A stretch of 36,583 bases of DNA from an uncultured bacterium (GTDB lineage Bacteria; Planctomycetota; UBA1135; GCA-002686595), in assembly GCA_937905825.1 (NCBI GenBank), contig CALCXM010000158.1, positions 1-36,583 of the forward strand. Reading direction: 5' to 3'. Made by a program: the position numbers and the translations under genes. The notes beneath the pieces were generated by a model. The model was not told where the DNA came from and made no database searches. It was given only the letters and a program-made list of their open reading frames with translations. Position 1 is the stretch's first letter. Each line of letters opens with the position of its first letter. Below are positions 13,187 through 21,625 of this stretch, piece after piece.

Positions 13187-14623
13187 GTGAGTTTCGAAAG
13201 CGAAAACTACCAGAGTCCCTTGGCCGGCCGTTACGCGAGCGTAGGCATGCGCCGCTTGTTTTCACCCGCCATGAAATTCGGCACCTGGCGCAAGCTGTGG
13301 TTGGCCTTGGCGGAGGGCGAGCACGAGCTCGGCCTGGCGGTCAGCGAAGAGCAAGTCGAAGAGCTGCGCGCCAACCTGGAGCCGATCAACTTCGAGGCGG
13401 CCCAAGCCTATGAAAAGGAACTGCGCCACGACGTGATGAGCCACGTGCACGCTTGGGGCGACCAGTGCCCGAAGGCCCGCGGCATCTTGCATCTCGGAGC
13501 CACCAGTTGTTACGTCACGGACAACACGGACGCCATCATCCTGCGCGACGGGGTGCGCATGTTGCGCGCTCAACTGGTCAGTGTGATCGAACAATTCAAG
13601 GCCTTCGCCTTGGAGTACCGCTGCATGCCGACCTTGGGCTTCACGCACTACCAACCAGCCCAAGCGACGACCGTTGGCAAGCGCGCGACCCTTTGGATGC
13701 AAGACCTGTTGGACGACCTGGCCGACTTGGACCACGCGGAAAGCATGATTCGCTTCCGCGGCGTGAAGGGCACCACGGGAACCCAGGCTTCCTTCCTCGA
13801 ACTCTTCGAGGGCGATCACGATAAGGTTCGCGAACTCGACAAGCGCGTGGCTCAAAAGATGGGCTTTGAAAAGCGCTTCGCCGTCACCGGGCAAACCTAC
13901 CCGCGGCAGCTGGACTTCCGCGTGGGCCAAGCCCTTTCGTCCATCGCGCAAACCGCCCACAAGTTCGCCACGGACTTGCGCCTGCTCTCCAACCGCAAGG
14001 AATTGGAAGAGCCCTTCGAGTCCAAGCAAATCGGATCCAGCGCCATGCCCTGGAAGCGCAACCCGATGCGTTCCGAGCGCATCTGTTCCCTGGCGCGACT
14101 GGTCATCTCGCACTTGGACAACTGCGCGCACACGGCGGCCAATCAATGGTTGGAGCGCACCTTGGACGACTCGGCCAACCGTCGCATCGTCTTGGCGGAG
14201 ATGTTCCTGGCCACGGACGCGATCCTCAACTTGCTCTTGAACGTCAGTTCCGGGCTCGTCGTATACCCGCACGTGGTGAACCGCAACTTGATGGCCGAGC
14301 TGCCCTTCCTCGCTTCGGAAGCCCTCATGATGGAAGCGGTCAAAGCCGGGGCGGACCGTCAGGATGTGCACGAAGAAGTGCGCCAGGCGAGCTTCGCCGC
14401 AGCCAAAGGAATCAAGGAAGGGCGCGACAATGATCTCACGGAGCGTCTCAAAAAATCTCCGCTGCTGGCGGGGGTCGCTTCGCGCATCGATGAGATCCTG
14501 GATCCCGAGCGCTACGTGGGCCGCGCCCCGCAGCAAGTGCTCGAATTCATGGAGGAAGAGGTCGATCCGGTTCTCGAAAAGTACAAGCACCTACTCGGCG
14601 CCACCGGCGAAGTTCGCGTCTAG
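13187..14623 (+). CDS. purB: adenylosuccinate lyase, eukaryotic type
   Basis: This enzyme cleaves fumarate from SAICAR and from adenylosuccinate in purine synthesis. The 478-aa product follows the animal ADSL sequence almost without gaps, as I recall it. Shared blocks include SPLAGRYAS, KELRHDVMSHVHAWG, ILHLGATSCYVTDNTD, TLGFTHYQPAQATTVGKR, RFRGVKGTTGTQASFL, GSSAMPWKRNPMRSER and ERTLDDSANRR. The catalytic His is H154 in GFTHYQPAQ and the catalytic loop Ser is in GSSAMPWKRNP (284-285), where animal enzymes have Tyr instead of Trp. The GTG at 13187 starts the protein shortly before the YQSPLAGRY block; the frame is open further upstream but is not protein-like there. No ribosome-binding site is evident. 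Typical bacterial PurB is more divergent, hence the note on type. Confidence 0.95.
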   Translation: MSFESENYQSPLAGRYASVGMRRLFSPAMKFGTWRKLWLALAEGEHELGLAVSEEQVEELRANLEPINFEAAQAYEKELRHDVMSHVHAWGDQCPKARGILHLGATSCYVTDNTDAIILRDGVRMLRAQLVSVIEQFKAFALEYRCMPTLGFTHYQPAQATTVGKRATLWMQDLLDDLADLDHAESMIRFRGVKGTTGTQASFLELFEGDHDKVRELDKRVAQKMGFEKRFAVTGQTYPRQLDFRVGQALSSIAQTAHKFATDLRLLSNRKELEEPFESKQIGSSAMPWKRNPMRSERICSLARLVISHLDNCAHTAANQWLERTLDDSANRRIVLAEMFLATDAILNLLLNVSSGLVVYPHVVNRNLMAELPFLASEALMMEAVKAGADRQDVHEEVRQASFAAAKGIKEGRDNDLTERLKKSPLLAGVASRIDEILDPERYVGRAPQQVLEFMEEEVDPVLEKYKHLLGATGEVRV

Positions 14624-14654
14624 CGCACTCGCACCAGCCGACGAGGCAACAAGC

Positions 14655-14684
14655 AGCGCACTCCGGGGTCCTCCGGGGTGCGCT
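14655..14684 (+). terminator. terminator-like hairpin after purB
   Basis: GCGCACTCCGGG at 14656-14667 pairs with TCCGGGGTGCGC at 14672-14683 through ten Watson-Crick and two G-T pairs around a 4-nt loop, and a flanking A-T pair extends it. It lies 33 nt after the purB stop codon. Only two T follow directly, so it is a weak match to a Rho-independent terminator, but the long stem and position support transcript-end function. Confidence 0.55.
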
Positions 14685-14786
14685 TCGCGTTGAGCCGCAG
14701 GGCCCGGGGAATCGAGGGGCGAGTTCCCGTCCGCGGTGCTTTCCGATGACAGCGAAGGCGAGCCGGGCGTGGTATTGTGGGCCCCT

Positions 14787-17700
14787 ATGAAAATCGAGAG
14801 ACGCTGGAAAAAGGACCCGATCACGGGGGCATTCCCGATCCGCCCGGATCGTCAGAGGGGCTGGGTTGGGCCGATCGCTCTGGCTCTGTCCATGGCCTTC
14901 GCGGCGCCCGCCGCGGCCTCTGTTCAAGAGCACCCCGTTTCCTACAGTCGCGACATTCGCGGCGTGTTATCGAACCGCTGCTTCGTTTGTCACGGGCAGG
15001 ATGAGAGCACACGGGAGGCGAACCTGCGCCTCGATCACTTTGAGTTCGCCACTCGCGAACGGCGTGGGGGAGCCGCGATCGTTCCAGGCAACTCCGCGCA
15101 GAGCGAGTTGATCCGGCGCATCACAGCGGACGATCCGGACGATCGCATGCCCCCGAGCGGTGGGCGCCATGAAGCGTTGAGCCCGGAGCAAGTCGAGCTC
15201 TTCCGGCGCTGGATCGACGAAGGCGCGACGTACGAAGAGCACTGGGCTTTCGCGGCTCCCAGCCGTCCGATTTTGGAAGGCGAAGGCCGTCATCCAATCG
15301 ATGCCTTTGTTCACCGGCGCCTGGAGGCCGAAGGGCTGACCCCATCGCCGCCGGAACAGCCGGAGCTCTTGTTGCGCCGCCTGTTCTTGGACTTGACCGG
15401 CCTGCCCGCTACCCCGGAAGAGGTGGACGCCTACTTGGCGGAGCGCGCTGCCGGCGATCCCCAAGAGGTTTGGTTGAGCTGGATCGGGAAGATCTTCAAC
15501 GAGGAGCCCTACAAGACGCGCTACGCCGAACGCATGACGAGCCCTTGGTTGGATCAAGCTCGCTACGCGGACACCAACGGCATTCACATGGACGCCGGCC
15601 GCCAGATTTGGCCTTGGCGCGACTGGGTCCTGCGCGCCTATCGAGCGAACATGCCCTTCGACCAATTCGTGAAGGAACAGCTTGCGGGGGACCTGTTCCC
15701 CGAGGCAACACAAGATCAGAAGGTCGCCAGCGGATTCAACCGCAACCACATCATGACCGATGAGGGTGGCGCCATCGACGCCGAGTACCTGGTGGAGTAC
15801 GCGGCGGACCGCGCGGAAACGACCGCCACGGTCTTCCTCGGATTGACTGTGGCGTGTGCGCGCTGTCACGATCACAAGTTCGATCCGATCTCCCAAGAGG
15901 ACTACTTCGGATTGTTCGCCTTCTACGCGTCCAATGAAGAGCCTGGCTTGTACTCCCAGCAACCGAACCCGATGCGCGCCATGGAGCCCTTCATGGCAGT
16001 GCCGAGCCCGCAGCAGACGGCGCTCAAGCAACAGCTCGAAGCGGAGGTTTTGGCAATCGAGGAACAGCTCGCCACTCCAAGCCAAGCCGATCGCGACGGG
16101 CTCAAGCAATTCCTGGGGAGTTTCTCGGATGAGCTCGGGATTCACTGGGCGGACACGGAGATCACGGGCCTGGAGTCGAGCGCTGGTTCCACCTTGCAGG
16201 TCACCGAGTGGGGCACCGTGCTCGCCAGCGGAACGAACCCTGAGCGCGACGAGTACGAAATTCACCTGCGAACAGACGCTCAGGATTTGCGCCTGATTCA
16301 ATTGGACGTGCTGAAGCACGCCAGCCTGCCCCACGGCCTGCCCGGTCGCGCGGTCAATGGGAACGCGGTTCTCTCCGGCTTGCGCGTGGAAGCGATCTCG
16401 CTGCAGGACCCCGCCGTGCGGCGCGCAGTACCCATTGATTGGACCTGGCAAAGTGGCGCCCAAGCAGACGCGGACTGGAACATCCAGCGTGTGTTCGATG
16501 GGCGCGCGAACTTTGGCTGGGCGATTGGAGCCCACAAGTCACCTTCCGAATTGGTGGCGCTGCTGCTCGCCGACGAAGGCTTCGGCTACGTGGGTGGAAC
16601 GGAAGTGGTGGTGACCCTCGAGTTCAACAGTCACTACGCCAACCATAGCTTCGGCCACGTGCGACTTGGCCTGGGCAGCTTGGACGCAGCAGCCGCCGAG
16701 CAGTTGCCCGTTTCCTTGGGCGCTTGGTACCACGCGGGGCCCTTTACCTCGACTTCTGGAGAGAGCCTGTACGCAACGAAGTTCGCACCGGAAACCGAGG
16801 AGTACGACTTGGAGGCCTCCTTTGCCCTCGAGGGTGAGGGCAGCCGGAGTTGGGTCTACCGAGCCGAATTCGCCGACGAAACCCTCAATGAGTTGGGGGC
16901 TGGCGTGAACGTTCACTACGTCTCCCGTGAGATCTACAGCCCGACCGCGCGCTCCCTCGAGATCAGCATCGGTTCCGACGACGGTTTCGAGATCCTCTTG
17001 AACGGTGAGTCGGTGTTGGCCCAGGAGATTGCCCGGGGTGTGGCCGCCGATCAGGATCGCTTGACCCTCGAATTGCAGGCGGGCCGTAACGTCTTGATCT
17101 TCAAAGTGATCAACACCGGTGGTGCTGCGGGCTTCTACTTCAAAGCCTTGCAGTCGGAAGAACTCCTGAGCGAGGAACTGCTTTGCGCGGCCGTCAACGC
17201 CAGCGCTCTCGCCGATCACGGAGCAGCCCTGGGCCGGCGCGCGACCCACGCGTGGCGCTTGTCCCGTTCCCCCGAGTACGGCGCGGGCCAGGAGCAGCTG
17301 GCACTGATCGATGGGCGCTTGACGACTTTGGCGCAAGAGACGCCCTCGACCATGGTCATGCGCGAGCGGGCCATGCCGCGCGAGACCTTCATTCTCACTC
17401 GGGGGCAGTACGACAAGCCGGACAAGGAACGTCCGGTGCTGCCGGGCATCCCCGGAATGTTCGGTGAGCTAACCACGGGCCCAGGCCTCGATGGGGGTCC
17501 AACACGACGGGCGACGCGCCTGGATCTGGCCGAATGGTTGGTCTCCGAGGAGAACCCCCTCGTGGCCCGCGTCGCGGTCAACCGGCTGTGGCAGATGATC
17601 TTTGGCACGGGCCTGGTCGCCACCTCCGGAGACTTCGGCTACCAAGGGGACTGGCCCAGCCATCCGGATCTACTGGATTGGTTGGCGGTGGATTTCCGCG

Positions 17701-18461
17701 AGAACGGCTGGGACGTTCAGCGACTCTTGACGCTCATGCTCTCGAGTGAAACTTATCAGCAGTCCTCCCACATTCGCGCCGAGGTGCTCCAGGTCGATCC
17801 GGAGAACCGGACCCTGGCCCACTTTCCCCGCAGGCGGCTGGACGCCGAGCGTTTGCGCGACCAAGCCTTGTTCGTGTCGGGCTTGCTGGAAGAGGAACTC
17901 GGAGGTCCGTCCGTGAAGCCTTATCAACCGGCGGGCCTGTGGAGGGAAGTCGCCATGCCGCAGTCGAACACGCGCACCTACGAGCCTGGGGAGGGCAGTG
18001 ACTTCTGGCGTCGAAGCCTGTACACCTACTGGAAACGAGCCTGTCCGCCACCTTCGCTGATGTCCTTCGATGCGCCGACCCGCGAAGCGTGCGTGACGCA
18101 ACGGGCGGTCACGAACACTCCCCTGCAGGCCTTGGTCCTGTGGAACGACGAGCAGTTCATGGAAGCGGCGCGCGTGCTCGGTGAACGCACACTCAGCGCG
18201 GGGCTCTCAGTGGAGGAGGGGCTCGTCTCCATGTTCCGCCGTTGCACCGGGCGCGTACCGACGGACCATGAGTTGGGCTTGCTCAGCTCCGGTTTGGAAT
18301 CCTTCCGCGAACGTTACAAGCAATCCCCCGAAGACGCGGCCGAGCTGGTTGCGGTCGGAATGAGCATGCGCCAGGAAGGCCTCGAGGACTCCGAACTCGC
18401 CGCTTGGACCATGCTCGCGAGCACGCTCTTGAACTTGCACGCCACCATCACCCGGGGCTGA
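14787..18461 (+). CDS. secreted DUF1549/DUF1553 multidomain protein with cytochrome-like CxxCH
   Basis: A 1224-aa planctomycete-type PSCyt1-PSD1 protein. A signal peptide (PIALALSMAFAAPAAASVQE, about 29-48) is followed by a cytochrome-like domain with C65-x-x-C68-H69 (RCFVCHG) and MPP near 121 as possible distal Met. DUF1549 spans about 168-385 and contains a second C-x-x-C-H at 357-361 in CARCHDHKFDP. The middle, about 390-880, is an insert of beta-rich segments that includes a PA14-like stretch (SDDGFEILLNGESVL, AGRNVLIFKVINTGGAAGFY). DUF1553 fills about 915-1190 (LAEWLVSEENPLVARVAVNR, MSFDAPTREACVTQRAVTNT). These proteins sit in the periplasm and their biochemical role is unknown; carbohydrate or redox roles are suggested from context only. 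It leads a likely four-gene operon. Confidence 0.92.
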   Translation: MKIERRWKKDPITGAFPIRPDRQRGWVGPIALALSMAFAAPAAASVQEHPVSYSRDIRGVLSNRCFVCHGQDESTREANLRLDHFEFATRERRGGAAIVPGNSAQSELIRRITADDPDDRMPPSGGRHEALSPEQVELFRRWIDEGATYEEHWAFAAPSRPILEGEGRHPIDAFVHRRLEAEGLTPSPPEQPELLLRRLFLDLTGLPATPEEVDAYLAERAAGDPQEVWLSWIGKIFNEEPYKTRYAERMTSPWLDQARYADTNGIHMDAGRQIWPWRDWVLRAYRANMPFDQFVKEQLAGDLFPEATQDQKVASGFNRNHIMTDEGGAIDAEYLVEYAADRAETTATVFLGLTVACARCHDHKFDPISQEDYFGLFAFYASNEEPGLYSQQPNPMRAMEPFMAVPSPQQTALKQQLEAEVLAIEEQLATPSQADRDGLKQFLGSFSDELGIHWADTEITGLESSAGSTLQVTEWGTVLASGTNPERDEYEIHLRTDAQDLRLIQLDVLKHASLPHGLPGRAVNGNAVLSGLRVEAISLQDPAVRRAVPIDWTWQSGAQADADWNIQRVFDGRANFGWAIGAHKSPSELVALLLADEGFGYVGGTEVVVTLEFNSHYANHSFGHVRLGLGSLDAAAAEQLPVSLGAWYHAGPFTSTSGESLYATKFAPETEEYDLEASFALEGEGSRSWVYRAEFADETLNELGAGVNVHYVSREIYSPTARSLEISIGSDDGFEILLNGESVLAQEIARGVAADQDRLTLELQAGRNVLIFKVINTGGAAGFYFKALQSEELLSEELLCAAVNASALADHGAALGRRATHAWRLSRSPEYGAGQEQLALIDGRLTTLAQETPSTMVMRERAMPRETFILTRGQYDKPDKERPVLPGIPGMFGELTTGPGLDGGPTRRATRLDLAEWLVSEENPLVARVAVNRLWQMIFGTGLVATSGDFGYQGDWPSHPDLLDWLAVDFRENGWDVQRLLTLMLSSETYQQSSHIRAEVLQVDPENRTLAHFPRRRLDAERLRDQALFVSGLLEEELGGPSVKPYQPAGLWREVAMPQSNTRTYEPGEGSDFWRRSLYTYWKRACPPPSLMSFDAPTREACVTQRAVTNTPLQALVLWNDEQFMEAARVLGERTLSAGLSVEEGLVSMFRRCTGRVPTDHELGLLSSGLESFRERYKQSPEDAAELVAVGMSMRQEGLEDSELAAWTMLASTLLNLHATITRG

Positions 18462-18484
18462 TCCCGCTCTCGATACTGACTCCT

Positions 18485-19987
18485 ATGCAAGACCGCGATC
18501 AAAATCCTGACCCCCTGCGCACGCGCGAGTTGCTCGTCAACCGCCGCCACTTCTTTGGAGTGGGAGCTGGAGCTCTGGGGGGCGTGAGCAGTGCCCTCGG
18601 GCAGCTTTCCCTCGGCTCCCTGATGCTGGGTGGCAGCGCCAAGGCCGCCAGTGATGGCAACCTCGGTGCCCTGCCGGCGCGCACGCACTTTCCAGCCAAG
18701 GCCAAGCGGGTTATCTACTTGCAGATGTCCGGCGCACCGAGCCAACTGGACCTCTTGGACTACAAGCCAGGCTTGCGCAAGCACTTCGACCAGGACTTGC
18801 CGGAGTCCGTGCGCAACGGACAGCGCTTGACGGGCATGACGAGCGGTCAAACGCGCTTCCCCGTGGCTCCCTCGATGTTCCGCTTCAGCCGTTACGCGAA
18901 CAATCAGGACGGCGCTTGGCTGAGCGAACTCTTGCCGCACACGGGCAGCCTAGCCCACGAGTTGTGCATCGTGCGCTCGATGCACACGGACGCCATCAAT
19001 CACGAGCCCGCGATCACCTTCTTCCAAACCGGCAGCCAGATCCCCGGACGTCCGAGTTTCGGTTCCTGGTGCAGCTATGGCCTTGGCAGTTCCAACGAGA
19101 ACCTGCCGGCCTTCGTGGTGCTGATCTCTCAAGGGGTCGGCAACATGCAGGCCCTTTCGGAACGCTTCTGGGGCAGCGGGTTCCTCGATGGCAAGCATGC
19201 GGGTTGCAAGATTCGCAGCGGCGCCAACCCCGTGCTCTACCTGAAGGATCAAGCGGGCATCGAACGCAAGGACCGCAGGCGCATGCTGGACCTCGTGGGC
19301 GAGTTGAACGAAGCGGAAGAAGCGCGCAGCTTCGATCCGGAAGTGGCCACGCGCATCGCCCAGGGGGAGATGGCCTACCGCATGCAGATGTCCGTGCCCG
19401 AGCTGGTGGACCTCTCCGACGAAAGCGAGGCGACCATGGAGATGTACGGACCCAACGTGCGCAAGCCGGGCACCTTCGCGGCCAACTGCTTGTTGGCGCG
19501 CCGCCTGGCCGAACGGGGTGTGCGCTTCATTCAGCTTTACCAGCGTGGCTGGGACGCCCACGGCAACCTGCCGAGTGAAATTCGCCAACAGGCGCAGTTG
19601 GTGGATCAACCCCAAGCAGCGCTCCTGCGCGACTTGGCCCAGCGCGGGCTGCTCGAGGACACCTTGGTGGTCTGGGGCGGCGAGTTTGGTCGCACGGTCT
19701 ACAGCCAGGGCACATTGACAGAAACCAACTACGGCCGCGATCACCACCCGCGCGCCTTCAGCATGTGGATGGCGGGCGGCGGCATCCAACCCGGCATCGT
19801 TTACGGACAGACCGACGACTTTGGCTACAACATCGTCGAGAACCCCGTCTCCGTGCACGACCTGCAAGCCACCATGTTGCATCAACTGGGCTTCGACCAC
19901 GAACGCTTGACCTACCGTCACATGGGACGTGATTTCCGTTTGACCGATGTGGAAGGACGCGTCTTGAAGGAACTCCTCGTCTCTTGA
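18485..19987 (+). CDS. DUF1501 family protein, Tat-exported
   Basis: A 500-aa DUF1501 protein, a family related to alkaline phosphatase/sulfatase folds but of unknown activity. The N-terminus carries a twin-arginine signal, NRRHFFGVG at residues 19-27, then a hydrophobic Gly/Ala/Leu stretch ending near GGSAKAAS, so it is exported folded. Family blocks are KRVIYLQMSGAPSQLDLLDY, a SYGLGSSNENLPAFVVL region, ERGVRFIQLYQRGWDAHGNL and VVWGGEFGRTVYSQG followed by GRDHHPRAFSMWMAGGGI. DUF1501 genes almost always follow DUF1549/DUF1553 genes in planctomycetes and verrucomicrobia; here the gap is 23 nt. The ATG at 18485 was chosen because it places the Tat motif correctly. Confidence 0.93.
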   Translation: MQDRDQNPDPLRTRELLVNRRHFFGVGAGALGGVSSALGQLSLGSLMLGGSAKAASDGNLGALPARTHFPAKAKRVIYLQMSGAPSQLDLLDYKPGLRKHFDQDLPESVRNGQRLTGMTSGQTRFPVAPSMFRFSRYANNQDGAWLSELLPHTGSLAHELCIVRSMHTDAINHEPAITFFQTGSQIPGRPSFGSWCSYGLGSSNENLPAFVVLISQGVGNMQALSERFWGSGFLDGKHAGCKIRSGANPVLYLKDQAGIERKDRRRMLDLVGELNEAEEARSFDPEVATRIAQGEMAYRMQMSVPELVDLSDESEATMEMYGPNVRKPGTFAANCLLARRLAERGVRFIQLYQRGWDAHGNLPSEIRQQAQLVDQPQAALLRDLAQRGLLEDTLVVWGGEFGRTVYSQGTLTETNYGRDHHPRAFSMWMAGGGIQPGIVYGQTDDFGYNIVENPVSVHDLQATMLHQLGFDHERLTYRHMGRDFRLTDVEGRVLKELLVS

Positions 19988-21546
19988 AAGAACTGGCAAC
20001 CATCGACTGGGCCGACGCATTCTCCCGTTTGCATCCCGTCCTGCTGCACCTTCCCATCGGCCTTTTTGTGACCTTGATCTGGTTGCAGTTGATCAGCGTC
20101 TTCAAGGGCTTGCGAGCAGGAGCCCGGGGCGCGCGCACGGGCCTCGTCAGTCTCTTGATGATCAGTACCCCCGCGGCGGCGATCAGCGGCTGGCTCTTGA
20201 ACGAGGGATCCAAGTACCCCGATCCCGTGGACTTGCACAAGTGGTTGGGAGTGGGGCTGGCCGTGTTCAGTCTCGTCCTTGGCTGGGCCCACTTCCGCGG
20301 ATCCAAGGCCTACACACCCTTGCTCTGGTTGGGCGTCGTGCTGGTGATGGCCACCGCCCACAACGGCGGGACCTTGACCCACGGGGAAGGCTTCTTGACG
20401 GACCCTTGGATCGAGCAAGAAAAACCCAAGCAACCAAAGGCGCCTGTCGCAGCCTCAACGCAAGCCAAGGATGCGGGGCAGGGCTTGCCGGCGGCCACGC
20501 TCACGGAGCTCGCCACAAACGATTCGCCCGCGGCCCCACAGGCGCCGGCGGCTGCCGTTGCCGCGGTGCCTTACGAAGAGGTGCATTCCGTGATGGAGGA
20601 TCTCTGCTTCCGTTGTCACGGAGAGCGCAAGCAGCGCGGCGGCTTGGCCCTGCACACCGTGGACGCCATGCTCGCTGGGGGAGACTCGGGGCCCGCCCTG
20701 GTTTTCGGTGATCCCGACGCCAGCCTGTTCTTGAAGTTGATGCGTTTGCCCGCTGACCACGACGACCACATGCCGCCCGTCAAGAAGACCCAGCCGGAGC
20801 CGGAAGAGATTGCCTTGCTCGAGCGCTGGGTGCAGACCAGCTCGGGGCAGGAGTCGTTCCCATCGCTGGTGAGCGAGCAGCCGCAAGCCCCTGAGTTTGC
20901 GGTTGAGCCCGGAGAGGATTCCTTCGAGAGTGAGCCGGCGGAACCGGAAGAGCAGGAGCCTGCGGTTCCAGCTCAGGAAGAGCCCGCTGAGTCGCCGGCG
21001 GGTGACGAGACAGGCACCTACTTCTCCAGTCTCGTCGCGCGCCAAGCGCACGTGCAACGGGTGGCCCCGAACTCTGATTCCCTTTGGATCGACTTCTCCT
21101 CGAGCAGCCTGAAGCCCGGAGAGTTGCCCGGACTCTTGGCCCCCGTGTCCGAGCGGGTTGTCGAGCTGGGCCTCTCCCGCAAGGCTCTGAACGAAGCGGA
21201 CCTGCGTTTCCTAGGGAGCCTGCCGGCCCTCGCGAAGTTGGACCTACGCCGCACAACGCTTGAAGCGAGCAGCGGCACGGGGCTCGACCTAACGCACTTA
21301 GCCAACTCGAAGTCCCTACGCACCCTGAATCTCGCGGGGACGGCCCTCGCGCCAGGCAGCTTGGACGCCATCGCGAAGATCGAGAACCTGCAAACGGTCT
21401 CCCTCGCGGGCACGGGCTTGGAATCGGAACTGCCCACCCTGCGCGAGCGTCGTCCTAGCCTCCAGATCAACTTGGGCAGCGTTCCGCGCGAAGCCTTGGA
21501 AGTTGAGCCAGAGGTGAAGTTCGAACGGGTCAGCGAGTCCGAGTAG
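19984..21546 (+). CDS. DUF2231-cytochrome c-LRR membrane protein
   Basis: A 520-aa three-part protein. Residues 1-125 hold about four membrane spans of DUF2231 type (FSRLHPVLLHLPIGLFVTL). After a short Pro/Ala linker, residues 195-290 form a planctomycete cytochrome domain with a haem motif in DLCFRCHGERKQRGGLALH and distal MPP in DDHMPPVKKTQPEPEE. An acidic Glu/Pro-rich linker (about 295-345) leads to leucine-rich-repeat-like units, including SLRTLNLAGTALAPGSLDAI and NLQTVSLAGTGL. The start is a TTG overlapping the DUF1501 stop (TTGA), so the pair is translationally coupled. It probably anchors the operon's redox chemistry at the inner membrane; that is inference from architecture. Confidence 0.85.
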   Translation: MKELATIDWADAFSRLHPVLLHLPIGLFVTLIWLQLISVFKGLRAGARGARTGLVSLLMISTPAAAISGWLLNEGSKYPDPVDLHKWLGVGLAVFSLVLGWAHFRGSKAYTPLLWLGVVLVMATAHNGGTLTHGEGFLTDPWIEQEKPKQPKAPVAASTQAKDAGQGLPAATLTELATNDSPAAPQAPAAAVAAVPYEEVHSVMEDLCFRCHGERKQRGGLALHTVDAMLAGGDSGPALVFGDPDASLFLKLMRLPADHDDHMPPVKKTQPEPEEIALLERWVQTSSGQESFPSLVSEQPQAPEFAVEPGEDSFESEPAEPEEQEPAVPAQEEPAESPAGDETGTYFSSLVARQAHVQRVAPNSDSLWIDFSSSSLKPGELPGLLAPVSERVVELGLSRKALNEADLRFLGSLPALAKLDLRRTTLEASSGTGLDLTHLANSKSLRTLNLAGTALAPGSLDAIAKIENLQTVSLAGTGLESELPTLRERRPSLQINLGSVPREALEVEPEVKFERVSESE

Positions 21547-21625
21547 ACTTCCAATTGCCTCGGAAAGCCCGAGAGTCCCCTGTCGGTTCCCGGGCACCCT
21601 TGTTCTCCAACAACAGTTACCTTTC

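Noticed and set aside
12414..13190. Plus-strand Arg/Pro/Ser-rich open frames before purB
   Set aside because: Composition is not protein-like, no domain is visible, and the purB-frame portion is only an upstream extension without a stop.
13262..14590. 442-codon minus-strand open frame over purB
   Set aside because: Antisense shadow; the plus-strand frame is unmistakable adenylosuccinate lyase.
14967..16535. 522-codon minus-strand open frame over the DUF1549 gene
   Set aside because: Shadow of the plus-strand gene, which has clear domains and motifs throughout.
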